NCBI GenBank assembly: GCA_949295675.1
Contig: CASFMA010000067.1
Coordinates: 1 to 58,223, forward strand
Source: an uncultured Spirochaetales bacterium
Lineage (GTDB): Bacteria > Spirochaetota > Spirochaetia > Sphaerochaetales > Sphaerochaetaceae
Length of the DNA: 58,223 bases
Reading direction: 5' to 3'
Position numbers and translations under genes: made by a program. Each line of letters begins with the position of its first letter. The stretch's first letter is position 1. This document shows positions 24,346-33,305 of the stretch, piece after piece. Under the pieces are notes generated by a model that was given only the letters and a program-made list of their open reading frames with translations, was not told the DNA's origin and searched no databases.

Positions 24346-26391
24346 TCACCTGTTGACGCTCATCACTGTTATTGCATCACAAGCTGAATCGTCATAGAGC
24401 AATATAGTATGCCCGCTTGCTGATATCCTTATCGAATCAAGATTCTCGCCTTTTGTCTGTGTCTTCGAGAATTCCTCGATCCTTGTTCCGCTGTCAAGGA
24501 CCTTATAGCTCACCAGCGCTCCGTCATCTTCATCTATCATATAGACATAACGTTTATCCGCAGTGACTGAGACTGCTGATGCTTTGAATCCAAGAGGCTC
24601 TGATTCATAGTCATTCCATGCGTTTCCTCCGTTGACGATCACTGCGTTGTCACCGACTATCAGGACATTGTCCTTGCTGAGTATGGCCACACCTTCTGTA
24701 TTGCTGAGGACACTCTCGTACTCATCAACCAGGCTGAGAGGGGCAAGGTACTGCGTATAAAGCTCTTCTGTCCCCTTGTCGGCATAGCCTGCGAAGTATG
24801 CTGTCTCTCCTGCGATGATCATAGTGTCATCATAGTCGAAGAACTCAGGATAGCCCTCAGTGAACATGCCCAGGAAGTTCTTCTCATCTGTGTCTTCGAA
24901 TATAGAGGTGGTGGCAGCGTCAAGAGTGAAGAGGAATGCTCCTGCATATCGTCTTGTCTGGTCCCCGAAGATAGCAATGCCTGCATTCCTTTCTGTGTTT
25001 ATTCCAGCGAAAAGCGCATTTGCAGGTGTGAATTCACCGCTTCCGGTGCTTATATCATCATCGGTCATTCCTTTCACAGATAGTGTCATCGCCCTTGTTT
25101 CCGGGCTGTAGCTGTACACTGCCGCTTCTATCGGGGAGTTCATTATGGCGAATATGCTGTACTCCTTTGTCGTCACTTCCCCTGCCGCAATGTCTGCTAT
25201 GGTCTGTCCCGCATCGATTCCGATATCATCATACGGGTAGCTCTTTTCAAGCACCAAGGAACTCCGTACCACTGAGCAGATCTGAAGGACTCTTGATGTG
25301 TTTGATGCGATGATGACTTCACCATTCGGCAGGAACTCTACGGCCATCGTTTGCCCCATTTCTATATCGCTGCTGGATTCGTAGATGATATTCCCTTGGT
25401 TCGGCGCTCCTATGTCCGCTGCTGCGATTGCCTCGAAATTGAATGAAGCAGAGCCAGATGCGCCTGTCCTGGATGTGGATGCGACAGCATCAAGGCGATG
25501 CACACCCTCAGATGGCGTCAGCTCTATAGACTCCCCATCCCCGATCATCTCCCCGTTCAGGTGCCATGTTATCTGGAATGATTCTATATCAGAGTCAGAT
25601 GTGAGCGAGACGGTTATCGGGATGCCTGCGGTGACTGTGTCGCTGAGTCCGGTTATCGTTAGCTTCACAGGAACACCTGTCGTGTTCACAAGCTCTATCG
25701 GGGTGGGCTCTGATGGGTATTTGTCCATGTCGAACTCGATGGTCCCGACAGAAGTCTGTCCGTCAGCGACCCTGACGACCTCTGTAAAGCCTGCCAGCGC
25801 TTCTGGCTTGCCTTGCTCGTATAGCCTTGCTGATAGCCTGTATGAACCCGATGGGTAATCAGTTCCCTTATATACAGCAGTGCCTTCAGCCTTGTTGATC
25901 GAATACTCCGTGAGATTGTCAACTTCCGTGCCATCGTACTCAGGGATGAACTCGACGATTATCACAGGATCGGAGGTGAGCACGTCAGGATCCCAGCTGA
26001 GGTTTATCGTGACATCTCCTTTCCCGATAAGCTCGTCCAGATATATCGTGGTGTTCGCGGAACGTCCGGTTATCCTGACTTCGGTGCTGCCTCTGACAAG
26101 GGCATCGCCGTTCTCGTTCAGCGCAGTCGCCTGAAGCTCCCACTCTCCGACTGCCATCCCGTCGACTGTCGTTGATGTCTTCGATGTCTCTATATCCAGC
26201 GAAGCTCCTGCTGGCCCGCTGCCTGTTATCCTGTAGCTTACGATGTTCAGCGGGAAGTCCTCGGGGAGTATTGATCTTGAGCTGTCGCTCGCCAGGTTGA
26301 TCCTCAGCGTTTCGTGGCTCTGCGCTTCCTCGCACGACGCAAGAAGCATGATTGATGATAAGATTGAGATCACGATGAATAGCTTTTTCAT
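24346..26391 (-). CDS. Large lipoprotein with beta-sandwich and propeller-like regions
   Basis: 681 residues. The signal peptide KKLFIVISILSSIMLLASC ends in a lipobox. Residues from about 30 to 330 look like consecutive Ig-like beta-sandwich units (VTINLSWDPDVLT, VKLTITGLSDTVTAG, FQITWHLNGEMIGDG). The rest has short strand repeats like a beta-propeller (MAVEFLPNGEVIIASNTSR). A surface or periplasmic sensor or adhesin-like role is possible but unproven. The start at 26391 has AAGGAG 6 nt upstream; the longer frame is rejected. It stands alone, convergent with the hydrogenase operon. Confidence 0.72.
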   Translation of the reverse strand: MKKLFIVISILSSIMLLASCEEAQSHETLRINLASDSSRSILPEDFPLNIVSYRITGSGPAGASLDIETSKTSTTVDGMAVGEWELQATALNENGDALVRGSTEVRITGRSANTTIYLDELIGKGDVTINLSWDPDVLTSDPVIIVEFIPEYDGTEVDNLTEYSINKAEGTAVYKGTDYPSGSYRLSARLYEQGKPEALAGFTEVVRVADGQTSVGTIEFDMDKYPSEPTPIELVNTTGVPVKLTITGLSDTVTAGIPITVSLTSDSDIESFQITWHLNGEMIGDGESIELTPSEGVHRLDAVASTSRTGASGSASFNFEAIAAADIGAPNQGNIIYESSSDIEMGQTMAVEFLPNGEVIIASNTSRVLQICSVVRSSLVLEKSYPYDDIGIDAGQTIADIAAGEVTTKEYSIFAIMNSPIEAAVYSYSPETRAMTLSVKGMTDDDISTGSGEFTPANALFAGINTERNAGIAIFGDQTRRYAGAFLFTLDAATTSIFEDTDEKNFLGMFTEGYPEFFDYDDTMIIAGETAYFAGYADKGTEELYTQYLAPLSLVDEYESVLSNTEGVAILSKDNVLIVGDNAVIVNGGNAWNDYESEPLGFKASAVSVTADKRYVYMIDEDDGALVSYKVLDSGTRIEEFSKTQTKGENLDSIRISASGHTILLYDDSACDAITVMSVNR

Positions 26392-26444
26392 GGTCGTCTC
26401 CTTTACCATCTATACGCCTCAGCCCCTGTTTTCATCCAACTTCG

Positions 26445-26473
26445 CTGACAAAAGATGATTAATCCGATAGAAT
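26445..26473 (+). promoter_or_regulatory. Leaderless promoter of ptsN-like gene
   Basis: CTGACA (26445-26450), a 17-nt spacer and TAGAAT (26468-26473), then 7 nt to the ATG at 26481. One of the best-formed promoters of this class in the window. Confidence 0.65.
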
Positions 26474-26480
26474 TCCCGCC

Positions 26481-26897
26481 ATGAAAGAGAGACTCAACTT
26501 CAGCGTGGAGCTGGAAATGCGGGGGAAGGATATTTTCTCATTGTTTTCCTCCCTGATTGACCTGAGCGGTGCTGTGAACAAGGAAGAGGCGCTTTCTCTG
26601 ATAAGGAAGAGGGAGGAGCTAGGGCCTACTGCCATAGGCAACGGAATCGCTGTACCCCATGCCAAGATCCCGGGCCTGGCGCATCCTGCCGTGGCCATAG
26701 GGACACTATCGGAGCCTGTGGCATATGGCGGCGATGATATAATGATCATAATCATGATGCTTCTGCCTGAAGGAGGTTCTGCCTCTGATGTCGAGCTTCT
26801 TTCATCTCTTGTCTCCGCCGTGTCGTCTGAAAGCGGGAGAAGGCGGGTGCTTGAAGCAAAGAGCAGACAGGAGGTATTGGAGGTGTTTCTGGGATGA
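26481..26897 (+). CDS. ptsN: PTS EIIA domain protein, PtsN type
   Basis: 138 residues, a single fructose/nitrogen-type EIIA domain. The phosphorylated histidine is H60 in AIGNGIAVPHAKIPG. The lack of EIIB or EIIC partners points to a regulatory PtsN-like protein rather than a sugar transporter component; the strength of that call depends on context only. It starts 7 nt after a TAGAAT box with no ribosome site. Its stop overlaps the start of the next gene by 4 bp. Confidence 0.82.
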   Translation: MKERLNFSVELEMRGKDIFSLFSSLIDLSGAVNKEEALSLIRKREELGPTAIGNGIAVPHAKIPGLAHPAVAIGTLSEPVAYGGDDIMIIIMMLLPEGGSASDVELLSSLVSAVSSESGRRRVLEAKSRQEVLEVFLG

Positions 26898-27379
26898 GCC
26901 GGCCTATACTCTTAGCGATTCTTGCGCTTTTCGGCATATTCGTCTACCTCGCGGCTTTCAAGGGCCTTATAGTATGGCCTCTCATGGTCCCGATATTGCT
27001 GCTAGTAGGTATCTACTATATAACGACATCGCTTGTGACGCGGAAGATGCTGGAGAAGGGAAGGGGAGATTCTGACTTCTTCTCCGTCCGTGCAGGCCTG
27101 ATATCCAAGGATGGGACAAGCCTTGTCCAGGGGGCGATTGCTGTGACAGGCAATGAGATAGTCTTCTATTCAAGGAAGAGCGCGAAAGGCGGCATAAAGC
27201 CCGCATGGTCTTGCTTCACAGCTGAGATAGAGGGCTATACGATCAAGAAAGTCGATGACTGGCATAAGGGCATCGTCCTGTCCCTTTCAGGCTCTGATAG
27301 CGAGATCAAGCTTGCATCCCGCGATATAGAGAAGAAGGAAAAAGATTTCAGGAAGGCTCTTGGCTGGCCGGAGGAATGA
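26894..27379 (+). CDS. Membrane protein of unknown function
   Basis: 161 residues. Two N-terminal transmembrane helices (about 5-23 and 27-45) precede a soluble domain of about 110 residues with alternating strands and a C-terminal helix, resembling a PH-like fold (GLISKDGTSLVQGAIAVTGN, IVFYSRKSAKGG). The start ATGAGC overlaps the ptsN stop (ATGA), so the two are translationally coupled. Function unknown. Confidence 0.68.
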   Translation: MSRPILLAILALFGIFVYLAAFKGLIVWPLMVPILLLVGIYYITTSLVTRKMLEKGRGDSDFFSVRAGLISKDGTSLVQGAIAVTGNEIVFYSRKSAKGGIKPAWSCFTAEIEGYTIKKVDDWHKGIVLSLSGSDSEIKLASRDIEKKEKDFRKALGWPEE

Positions 27380-27448
27380 CCATTTCCGGACATCCATGCA
27401 GCTGGATCCTGGCCCTTGATGCCACTGGCAGGCAATGCAGCGTGGCCT

Positions 27449-27454
27449 TAGCCT
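27449..27454 (+). promoter_or_regulatory. Possible leaderless -10 box of the gene at 27461
   Basis: TAGCCT ends 6 nt before the ATG. CTGGCA (27425-27430) is a possible -35 at 18 nt. No ribosome-binding site. Confidence 0.3.
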
Positions 27455-27460
27455 TAGACC

Positions 27461-27967
27461 ATGAGACGGTTCATGGTTGTTGTGATTGCTATGCTTGCTG
27501 CATCGGCTTTGCATCCATCAGGATGGCAGGCCGGGATAGATCTTCGATGTCTGGACTCCTTTTTCTATCCATCAGTGCGCGTTGACGGTGAGTTCTCGTA
27601 CCGCTTCTCTGAAGTGAGGGTCACCATCCCTCTCCGTTATACCCATTCAAACACCCATGAACTTGATTTTGCGGAGACAGGGCTTATTGTCTCGGTTTAT
27701 CCATTCGATGGCCTTGGCTTCTATGCTGGGGTGTCAATGCTCCGTATCGGCTATGCCTGGGGGCTTGAGGCTCCTGCCGATCCTCTTATCCTCTTTTCCG
27801 AGGCTATGATAGGCTGGACATTTGAGTTTCCATACTTTTTCGTTGAACCGAGGATTTCCGTGACAGATATCTTCTCATCAGAGAAAGGCAGGCTTGAGGC
27901 CATCAGGGAAGCTATGCCCCAGTATTCACCGATCCGCATCTCTTTGATAGTAGGTTGTGCTTTCTAG
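27461..27967 (+). CDS. Exported, probably beta-barrel protein of unknown function
   Basis: 168 residues. RRFMVVVIAMLAASALHPSG is a plausible signal peptide. The mature part alternates aromatic and polar residues (FSYRFSEVRVTIPLRYTH, LGFYAGVSMLRIGYAWG) and ends with a C-terminal aromatic residue after ISLIVGCAF, as small outer-membrane barrels do. No family name can be given. It lies just before a lipoprotein gene on the same strand, 18 bp apart. Confidence 0.62.
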   Translation: MRRFMVVVIAMLAASALHPSGWQAGIDLRCLDSFFYPSVRVDGEFSYRFSEVRVTIPLRYTHSNTHELDFAETGLIVSVYPFDGLGFYAGVSMLRIGYAWGLEAPADPLILFSEAMIGWTFEFPYFFVEPRISVTDIFSSEKGRLEAIREAMPQYSPIRISLIVGCAF

Positions 27968-27985
27968 CATGAGAAGGAGTTACAT

Positions 27986-28831
27986 ATGATGGTGAAAATG
28001 CAGGATTTCCTGAACAGGAGCGTTGCGATGCTGCTTGCAGCGGCAACTCTTTTCGTATCATGTTCAATCCCGTCGGCAGGTCCCGGCTCTGTAGATCCCC
28101 GTGAGCTTGTATCGACGGCTGGCCGTCTCATCGATGAGAATCTTGATCTCGTCCGCGAGGCGATAAGCGCGGAAATACCGGAGGGAGAGGATATAACGGA
28201 GCTGACAGGCTATGATATCGCGACGAGGGCGCTTGTCGAGGATAACGGTGAGGAATACCTTGCCTTCTGCATCGGGACAAATAGCTTTGAGTCGGTAGAT
28301 GATGTCCTTGAGGCCGCATCATCATTGGCTCCTCAGGCTGAGCTTGAGAAGATACGCTCTGACATGGAAAGCTACGAAGCGCGTCTATTAAGGGAGGTCG
28401 GCAGCCGGTACAGAGCCTTGTCGCCAGCCCAGGAGGAAGAGTTCTTCGCTTCCCTCAAGTCCCTTGTCATAAAGACTGCCGTGCTGCTCACTGCTGCTGT
28501 TGTATATGCGTTCGTGCCAGAGATGGTCTTCTGGGGCAAGATCTCTGCCGCCGCCGCAGTCGCAGTCGCTGCCGGGATACTTTCCACGACATTCATATCG
28601 ATCGTAGAGCATTATAAGCTTGACAGGGAAGTCGATGAGTCCTTCCAGTCATGGCTTGAGGATGTCACGACAGAGCCTGCCGCATCCTGGGCAATCGCCG
28701 CCGCCATGATAAATCTTGGCACATCGCTCAATCGTTCGCCTGTGCTTACGGCCTTGATCCTTGGCGTGTTTGCTGTTTTCAACATCGTCGATGAGGTGCA
28801 GACCATGCTCAATCTCAACTTCGATGCCTGA
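27986..28831 (+). CDS. Lipoprotein with internal hydrophobic segments
   Basis: 281 residues. The signal peptide ends in LFVSC, a lipobox. The mature part has a helical region with coiled-coil character (about 100-150, EKIRSDMESYEARLLREVGS), a hydrophobic hairpin near 168-200 (TAVLLTAAVVYAFVPEMVFW and AAAAVAVAAGILSTTFI), and a C-terminal hydrophobic segment. The combination suggests an inner-membrane-associated lipoprotein. AAGGAGT lies 5 nt before the ATG. No known family. Confidence 0.68.
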   Translation: MMVKMQDFLNRSVAMLLAAATLFVSCSIPSAGPGSVDPRELVSTAGRLIDENLDLVREAISAEIPEGEDITELTGYDIATRALVEDNGEEYLAFCIGTNSFESVDDVLEAASSLAPQAELEKIRSDMESYEARLLREVGSRYRALSPAQEEEFFASLKSLVIKTAVLLTAAVVYAFVPEMVFWGKISAAAAVAVAAGILSTTFISIVEHYKLDREVDESFQSWLEDVTTEPAASWAIAAAMINLGTSLNRSPVLTALILGVFAVFNIVDEVQTMLNLNFDA

Positions 28832-28901
28832 TGCCTGGCTTATAGCGTTCTTCTAGCGCTCTTCGCATGCCGGGGATGTTCCCTTTGGAGGCTTTTAGAG
28901 T

Positions 28902-28907
28902 CATAAT
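28902..28907 (+). promoter_or_regulatory. Predicted leaderless -10 box of pepT
   Basis: CATAAT ends 6 nt before the ATG at 28914; -35 not convincing. No ribosome site. Confidence 0.42.
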
Positions 28908-28913
28908 CATATC

Positions 28914-30128
28914 ATGGACCATACTGAATCTCTTTGTGATAGATTTATCCGCTATACAGTCTTCGATACTATGTCGGATCCATCCATGTCCGGCAGGAAA
29001 AGGCCTACGACAGATGGCCAGGAGAAGCTGCTCCTCGCACTCTGCGATGAAATGAAAGAGCTTGGCCTTGATGTGTACTATGGAGAGGAGAAGGTTGCCA
29101 TGGGTGTTCTTGAATCAAACGGTCCTGAAGGATCTGTTGCATTCATGGCCCATGTCGATACGGCGGATGCCGTGCCTGGCAACAATGTGAAGGCAAGGAA
29201 GATCGACAGCTATGATGGCTCTCCGATAGTCCCTGATGGCGTGGTCATAGATCCTGAGGATGATCCGGATCTTCTCCGGTATATAGGTTCAGGAATCATA
29301 ACATCTGACGGTACGACGCTTCTTGGTTCTGATGATAAGGCCGGGGTTGCGGTGATCATGGCGGCACTTGCCCATCTTGCTTCCCATGAGGATATAAAGC
29401 ATCCGAGGATTGAGGTGTTCTTCACCCCCGATGAGGAGATAGGGGCAGGTGTTGATGCTTTCCCGTTCAGCCGTATGAAGTCAGGTATCTGCTATACGGT
29501 GGATGGGGGAGCGGAAGGTGAGATCGAGACTGAGTGCTTCAATGCCGCTTCTGTTGATATCTCTCTGGAAGGGACAGCCTGCCACCTTGGATCGGGAAGG
29601 GGCAAGATATGCAATGCGGCAGTTGCCGCTGCTGCGATAGCCCTGTCCTTGCCGTCTTCCCAGAGCCCTGAATCCACCGATGGGCATTTCGGATACTACG
29701 CTGTTGACTCCATAGAAGGCACTATGGAGCATGCAAGGCTCTCGATCCTTCTCCGTGATTTTGATTACGGCATGCTGCAGCGTCGCATAGAAGCGGTGAG
29801 GAAGGCCGCTGAAGCTGTTGAGATGCTGCATTCCGTGAAGGTGGATGTGGTTGCCAGGATACAGTATAGGAACATGAAAGAGGTCAACAGCAGCCATCCG
29901 GAAGCCCTTGATGCGATCATGAGGAGCGCCGGGCGCAAAGGTATCCAGATAAGGGAGGAAGCTATAAGGGGAGGAACGGACGGAGCAAGGCTTGCTGAGC
30001 GCGGCATAGCATCGCCGAACATATTCACAGGCGGCCATAACCTACATTCCAGGAAGGAATGGATCGCTGTAAAGGCGATGGAAGCATCGCTTTCCCTGGT
30101 CCTTGGCATCATAGAGGAATTCTCATGA
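28914..30128 (+). CDS. pepT: Peptidase T (tripeptide aminopeptidase)
   Basis: 404 residues, a di-zinc M20 peptidase removing the N-terminal residue of tripeptides in the cytoplasm. Metal-site motifs are FMAHVDTAD, LLGSDDKAGVAV and FTPDEEIGAG, with IRGGTDGARLAERG and NIFTGGHNLHSRKEW at the C-terminus; these are PepT rather than other M20 enzymes. The start has no Shine-Dalgarno and follows CATAAT by 6 nt. The stop overlaps the next start by 4 bp (ATGA). Confidence 0.94.
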   Translation: MDHTESLCDRFIRYTVFDTMSDPSMSGRKRPTTDGQEKLLLALCDEMKELGLDVYYGEEKVAMGVLESNGPEGSVAFMAHVDTADAVPGNNVKARKIDSYDGSPIVPDGVVIDPEDDPDLLRYIGSGIITSDGTTLLGSDDKAGVAVIMAALAHLASHEDIKHPRIEVFFTPDEEIGAGVDAFPFSRMKSGICYTVDGGAEGEIETECFNAASVDISLEGTACHLGSGRGKICNAAVAAAAIALSLPSSQSPESTDGHFGYYAVDSIEGTMEHARLSILLRDFDYGMLQRRIEAVRKAAEAVEMLHSVKVDVVARIQYRNMKEVNSSHPEALDAIMRSAGRKGIQIREEAIRGGTDGARLAERGIASPNIFTGGHNLHSRKEWIAVKAMEASLSLVLGIIEEFS

Positions 30129-31084
30129 GGAAGGCTGCTTTCCTTCTGGCATTGCTTTCCATGGCTGCCGCACTTTGCGCAAGCACCGTGGAGTTTGATG
30201 AGTCCGTGCCTGGGAATATCGCATCGGTCATCAGCGAAAGCGTGGATAGATGGACAGAGGGGCGTGGGGATATCCAGGTGTCTGTGTCTGGCTACAGAGA
30301 GGATACTGAGCTTTTCGAGGGACGTATCTTCGCATCTTTCACAGCTGTCTCAGGCGGTGCTGAGTATGAGATAAGGGCTGTGGGGGCTGGCCGGGACGGT
30401 ATCGAGGAGGCCATAGGGAATGAGATAAGGAACATATTGTTCTATGAAGACTCGTTCATGGCAGATGCACCTCGCCTTGACTATATCTACCGCGGATCAT
30501 ATTCGTTCCTTTCAGACGCATATTTCAGAAGAGGTACACGGCTTTCGGCTGTGGACGGCAATGGAAGGACACGGGGGCTTTTTGAGGTTGCGGAGCGTTA
30601 TGACGGATCTGTCATGCTTGAGCCTGTCTATCTATCATCTCCCGTTCCTGGCCTTAGCCTGGTGCAGAGCGGGGAGTGGACAGCTTCGGTCTCGGCATCC
30701 ATGGGCTTCAGCTTCCCGTCCCCTGCGTTTGAGCTGACAGCATCGATCGGACGCTCAGATCTTATCTATCCTTTCATGCCGCTTATATCATTCACATACA
30801 TGATGAAGGGAAACGCTTCCTATTATTATGGAGGCATCGGGCTGGGAGCTTCGCTCAATCTGTGGAGGATATTCCCTGCATTCTCATTCACGCTCATTGA
30901 GGATGGCAGGATAGGAGCTGATGCGTCCATTCTTCTTGGTGCAGGACCTGATGGCTTTGACTGGAGGGGACGGTACTCAGTTTATTATGAGCATTCACCG
31001 CTGCCTTCGTTCTTCTGGCGCATAGGATATGTCAATCTGCAGAATGAGCATATGCTCATGATCGGTGGAGGAGGTAGGTTCTGA
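30125..31084 (+). CDS. Exported protein of unknown function
   Basis: 319 residues. MRKAAFLLALLSMAAALCAS is a signal peptide without a clear lipobox. The N-terminal half (about 22-120) resembles a small alpha/beta domain, and the second half is rich in aromatic beta strands (YYYGGIGLGASLNLWRI, WRIGYVNLQNEHMLMIGG), like an outer-membrane barrel. It is coupled to pepT by ATGA and to the downstream lipoprotein by CTGA, so the three genes form one unit. No family recognised. Confidence 0.68.
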   Translation: MRKAAFLLALLSMAAALCASTVEFDESVPGNIASVISESVDRWTEGRGDIQVSVSGYREDTELFEGRIFASFTAVSGGAEYEIRAVGAGRDGIEEAIGNEIRNILFYEDSFMADAPRLDYIYRGSYSFLSDAYFRRGTRLSAVDGNGRTRGLFEVAERYDGSVMLEPVYLSSPVPGLSLVQSGEWTASVSASMGFSFPSPAFELTASIGRSDLIYPFMPLISFTYMMKGNASYYYGGIGLGASLNLWRIFPAFSFTLIEDGRIGADASILLGAGPDGFDWRGRYSVYYEHSPLPSFFWRIGYVNLQNEHMLMIGGGGRF

Positions 31085-32427
31085 GAAGGTTTCTGATTCT
31101 GGCGTTATCATCGTTTCTGCTCTTCTCCTGTGCTTCGTCTTATATCCCAGTAGACGGACCGGGCTGGATACTTGATCCTCCGTCCTCGTCAGGCTCTTCT
31201 GCCTTCGTAGGCGAGGGAATTGGAGTGAATGAGCAGGAGGCGAGAACCGCCGCATATCGTGATGCGCTTGAGAAGATGGGAGAGGATCTTGGCTATGATA
31301 TAGTCCCGCAGTACTTCAGGGAGTTCCTGAATACTGACAGGATCGAGGCTATGGGGACATATGTCAGCAGCTTCTATACGACATTCGACAACTCCGGCTA
31401 TTACTATTATATCCTTGCAATCACCCCGTCTGAGCGCTTTGATGCCTTGCGGAGCGAGGATGCAGAGAATGCAAGGGCGCGTGACAGGGAGATAAGGTCG
31501 CTTCTTTCATCGGCCTCTGCCCATTACAGGGAAAATGAGGATGTTGATGCGATCTCTGATGTCCTTCATGCCGTATCGCTTTCCCTGGATGGCTCGCTGG
31601 AATATAGCCCGGAGGCCTTGCTTTCCAGGGCTGTGGGCTATCTTGGCAACATAGTCCTCAACGTTGATGATTCCAATGGTGCAATCTGCTCTGTTCGCAT
31701 GAGACGTGCAAGGGGGCCGTTCCATCCGATGGTCAGGGGCGGCAAGGTCGATGCTGTCTATGAGATGGTCACAAACGACGGGACGATAATGCAGGACAGC
31801 GTCACTGCCGCGACAATGGATAATGGAAGCTTCTCCTTCACGTGGACCAATCCCTATATGGTCAGGGAAGGGGATATACATTTCCTTGTCGATATTCCGG
31901 ATGATGTAATAGCCGAGATAGAGGCAAAGGCTCCTGAAGGGTTCCTTGATCCTCTGCTTTCCATCCGCGAAGAGAAGAGCGTTGTGTATCATTACAGCCT
32001 TCCCGACAAGTTTCCTCATGAAGAAGCGCTTATCGCAATAGTTCCATATGTCAGGGGAGATGACACGGTATTCGCGGAAGAGTCATTCTCAGCTTTCAAA
32101 AGCCAGATGGATAGCGCAGGTGTCGGATATGATATCGTTGTCGCAACTGGAGAGGATGATGAGGATATCATCCGCCGCTTGATAGGCACATATCCCGAGA
32201 AGCGTTATTTCATAATATCATACCTTGGCGTCACGGATTACCGCGAAGCTTTCGACGGCTTCTATGTCAGGGTCGATGGCAGGAATCTTGTGATGGACAG
32301 GAATACGCTGCTTGTGGAGGAGGAGATATTCGCATCTGACGGAGGCCGCACGATCGAGGAGGCCGAGAGAAATGCTCTTGCCAGGGGCTCAAGGATCGCC
32401 GCTGGAATGCTTCTCAAGGAGATCTAG
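31081..32427 (+). CDS. LPP20-like lipoprotein with an apparent CTG start codon
   Basis: 448 residues from CTG at 31081. The encoded N-terminus RRFLILALSSFLLFSC is a complete lipoprotein signal with lipobox. It is followed by GPGWILDPP and FVGEGIGVNEQEARTAAYRD, typical of LPP20-type envelope lipoproteins. No ATG, GTG or TTG exists in frame between the stop codon at 31075 and the lipobox. A perfect AGGAGGT (31069-31075) sits 5 nt before the CTG, and CTGA overlaps the previous stop as ATGA does elsewhere. The next usable start, GTG 31225, would delete the signal. The C-terminal 200 residues are unassigned. Confidence 0.68.
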   Translation: MRRFLILALSSFLLFSCASSYIPVDGPGWILDPPSSSGSSAFVGEGIGVNEQEARTAAYRDALEKMGEDLGYDIVPQYFREFLNTDRIEAMGTYVSSFYTTFDNSGYYYYILAITPSERFDALRSEDAENARARDREIRSLLSSASAHYRENEDVDAISDVLHAVSLSLDGSLEYSPEALLSRAVGYLGNIVLNVDDSNGAICSVRMRRARGPFHPMVRGGKVDAVYEMVTNDGTIMQDSVTAATMDNGSFSFTWTNPYMVREGDIHFLVDIPDDVIAEIEAKAPEGFLDPLLSIREEKSVVYHYSLPDKFPHEEALIAIVPYVRGDDTVFAEESFSAFKSQMDSAGVGYDIVVATGEDDEDIIRRLIGTYPEKRYFIISYLGVTDYREAFDGFYVRVDGRNLVMDRNTLLVEEEIFASDGGRTIEEAERNALARGSRIAAGMLLKEI

Positions 32428-33251
32428 GCCTCTTTGAGAATCCGTATCTCCCCAGCCCACCTGCTCTCATCAGGGGTCTCCAGCACAAGTGGTATGCCCT
32501 GCACTTCGTCCATCCTTGCGATGGACAGGAATGGCTCGATTCCGATAAGCCCCAGCCCAAGGCTCTCATGCCTGTCCTTGTGTGAGCCTAGCGGCACTTT
32601 CGAGTCATTCAGGTGCATCCCGTAAAGCTTATCCCTGCCAAAGCGTGACATGAATAGGCCCATGATGCCTGCGATATCATCCTTGACATCGTAGCCAGCT
32701 CCGAAGAGGTGCGCCGTATCCAGCGTTATGCCGAGCCTGTCCTTGTTCCGGGAAAGCGAGATTATCTCATCAAGTTCCTCGAATGTAGAGCCGAGTATCG
32801 TGCCGGCACCGGCGGTGTTCTCAATCGCTATCCTCAGGCCAGGATATGCCGACAGCACTTCATCGAGCATCATTGCCGCACGTCTGATCCCGTCCTTGCG
32901 CTCTCCTTCCTTGTATGCTCCTGGATGTATGTTTATGACGGAAAGGCCCAGCATGACTGTCCTTCCTGCCTCATCCATGAAAAGGTCCAGGGATTTCTTC
33001 CTGAGCTCATCATCAGGCGTTGCCGGGTTTATCAGATAACCTGCATGGGGAAGTATAGCTGCTGCTGTGTAGCCAGTGTCCGATGCGGCCTTCCTGAAAT
33101 CTTCTGCCATGCTGGCAGCGAGCGCAGGTGCATTCCATACCCTCTGGTTCTTTGTGAACATCCCGAATCCTGTTGCCCCAAGCGCATGTGCACGCTCAGG
33201 CGCCAACGCTATCGATGCCGAAATTGATACATGTGGTCCTATGTAGAGCAT
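32424..33251 (-). CDS. nfo: Deoxyribonuclease IV (AP endonuclease IV)
   Basis: 275 residues, a TIM-barrel tri-zinc endonuclease that cuts 5' of abasic sites. MLYIGPHVSISASI, ILPHAGYLINPA, INIHPGAY, IAIENTAGAG, GITLDTAHLFGAGYD, GMHLNDSKVPLGSHKDRHE and LVLETPDE supply the His, Glu and Asp metal ligands of the family in order. The start follows TACATT by 6 nt with TTGACG further upstream and no ribosome site. The 3' end overlaps the convergent lipoprotein gene by 4 bp. Confidence 0.94.
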   Translation of the reverse strand: MLYIGPHVSISASIALAPERAHALGATGFGMFTKNQRVWNAPALAASMAEDFRKAASDTGYTAAAILPHAGYLINPATPDDELRKKSLDLFMDEAGRTVMLGLSVINIHPGAYKEGERKDGIRRAAMMLDEVLSAYPGLRIAIENTAGAGTILGSTFEELDEIISLSRNKDRLGITLDTAHLFGAGYDVKDDIAGIMGLFMSRFGRDKLYGMHLNDSKVPLGSHKDRHESLGLGLIGIEPFLSIARMDEVQGIPLVLETPDESRWAGEIRILKEA

Positions 33252-33257
33252 GAAAAG

Positions 33258-33286
33258 AATGTAACGTGGATTGAAAACAGCGTCAA
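33258..33286 (-). promoter_or_regulatory. Leaderless promoter of nfo
   Basis: TTGACG (33286-33281), a 17-nt spacer and TACATT (33263-33258), then 6 nt to the ATG at 33251. It interleaves with the divergent protease promoter. Confidence 0.7.
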
Positions 33287-33299
33287 ACGATGCTAATTT
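33271..33299 (+). promoter_or_regulatory. Leaderless promoter of the M16C protease gene
   Basis: TTGAAA (33271-33276), a 17-nt spacer and TAATTT (33294-33299), then 6 nt to the ATG at 33306. Confidence 0.68.
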
Positions 33300-33305
33300 C
33301 GTTTC

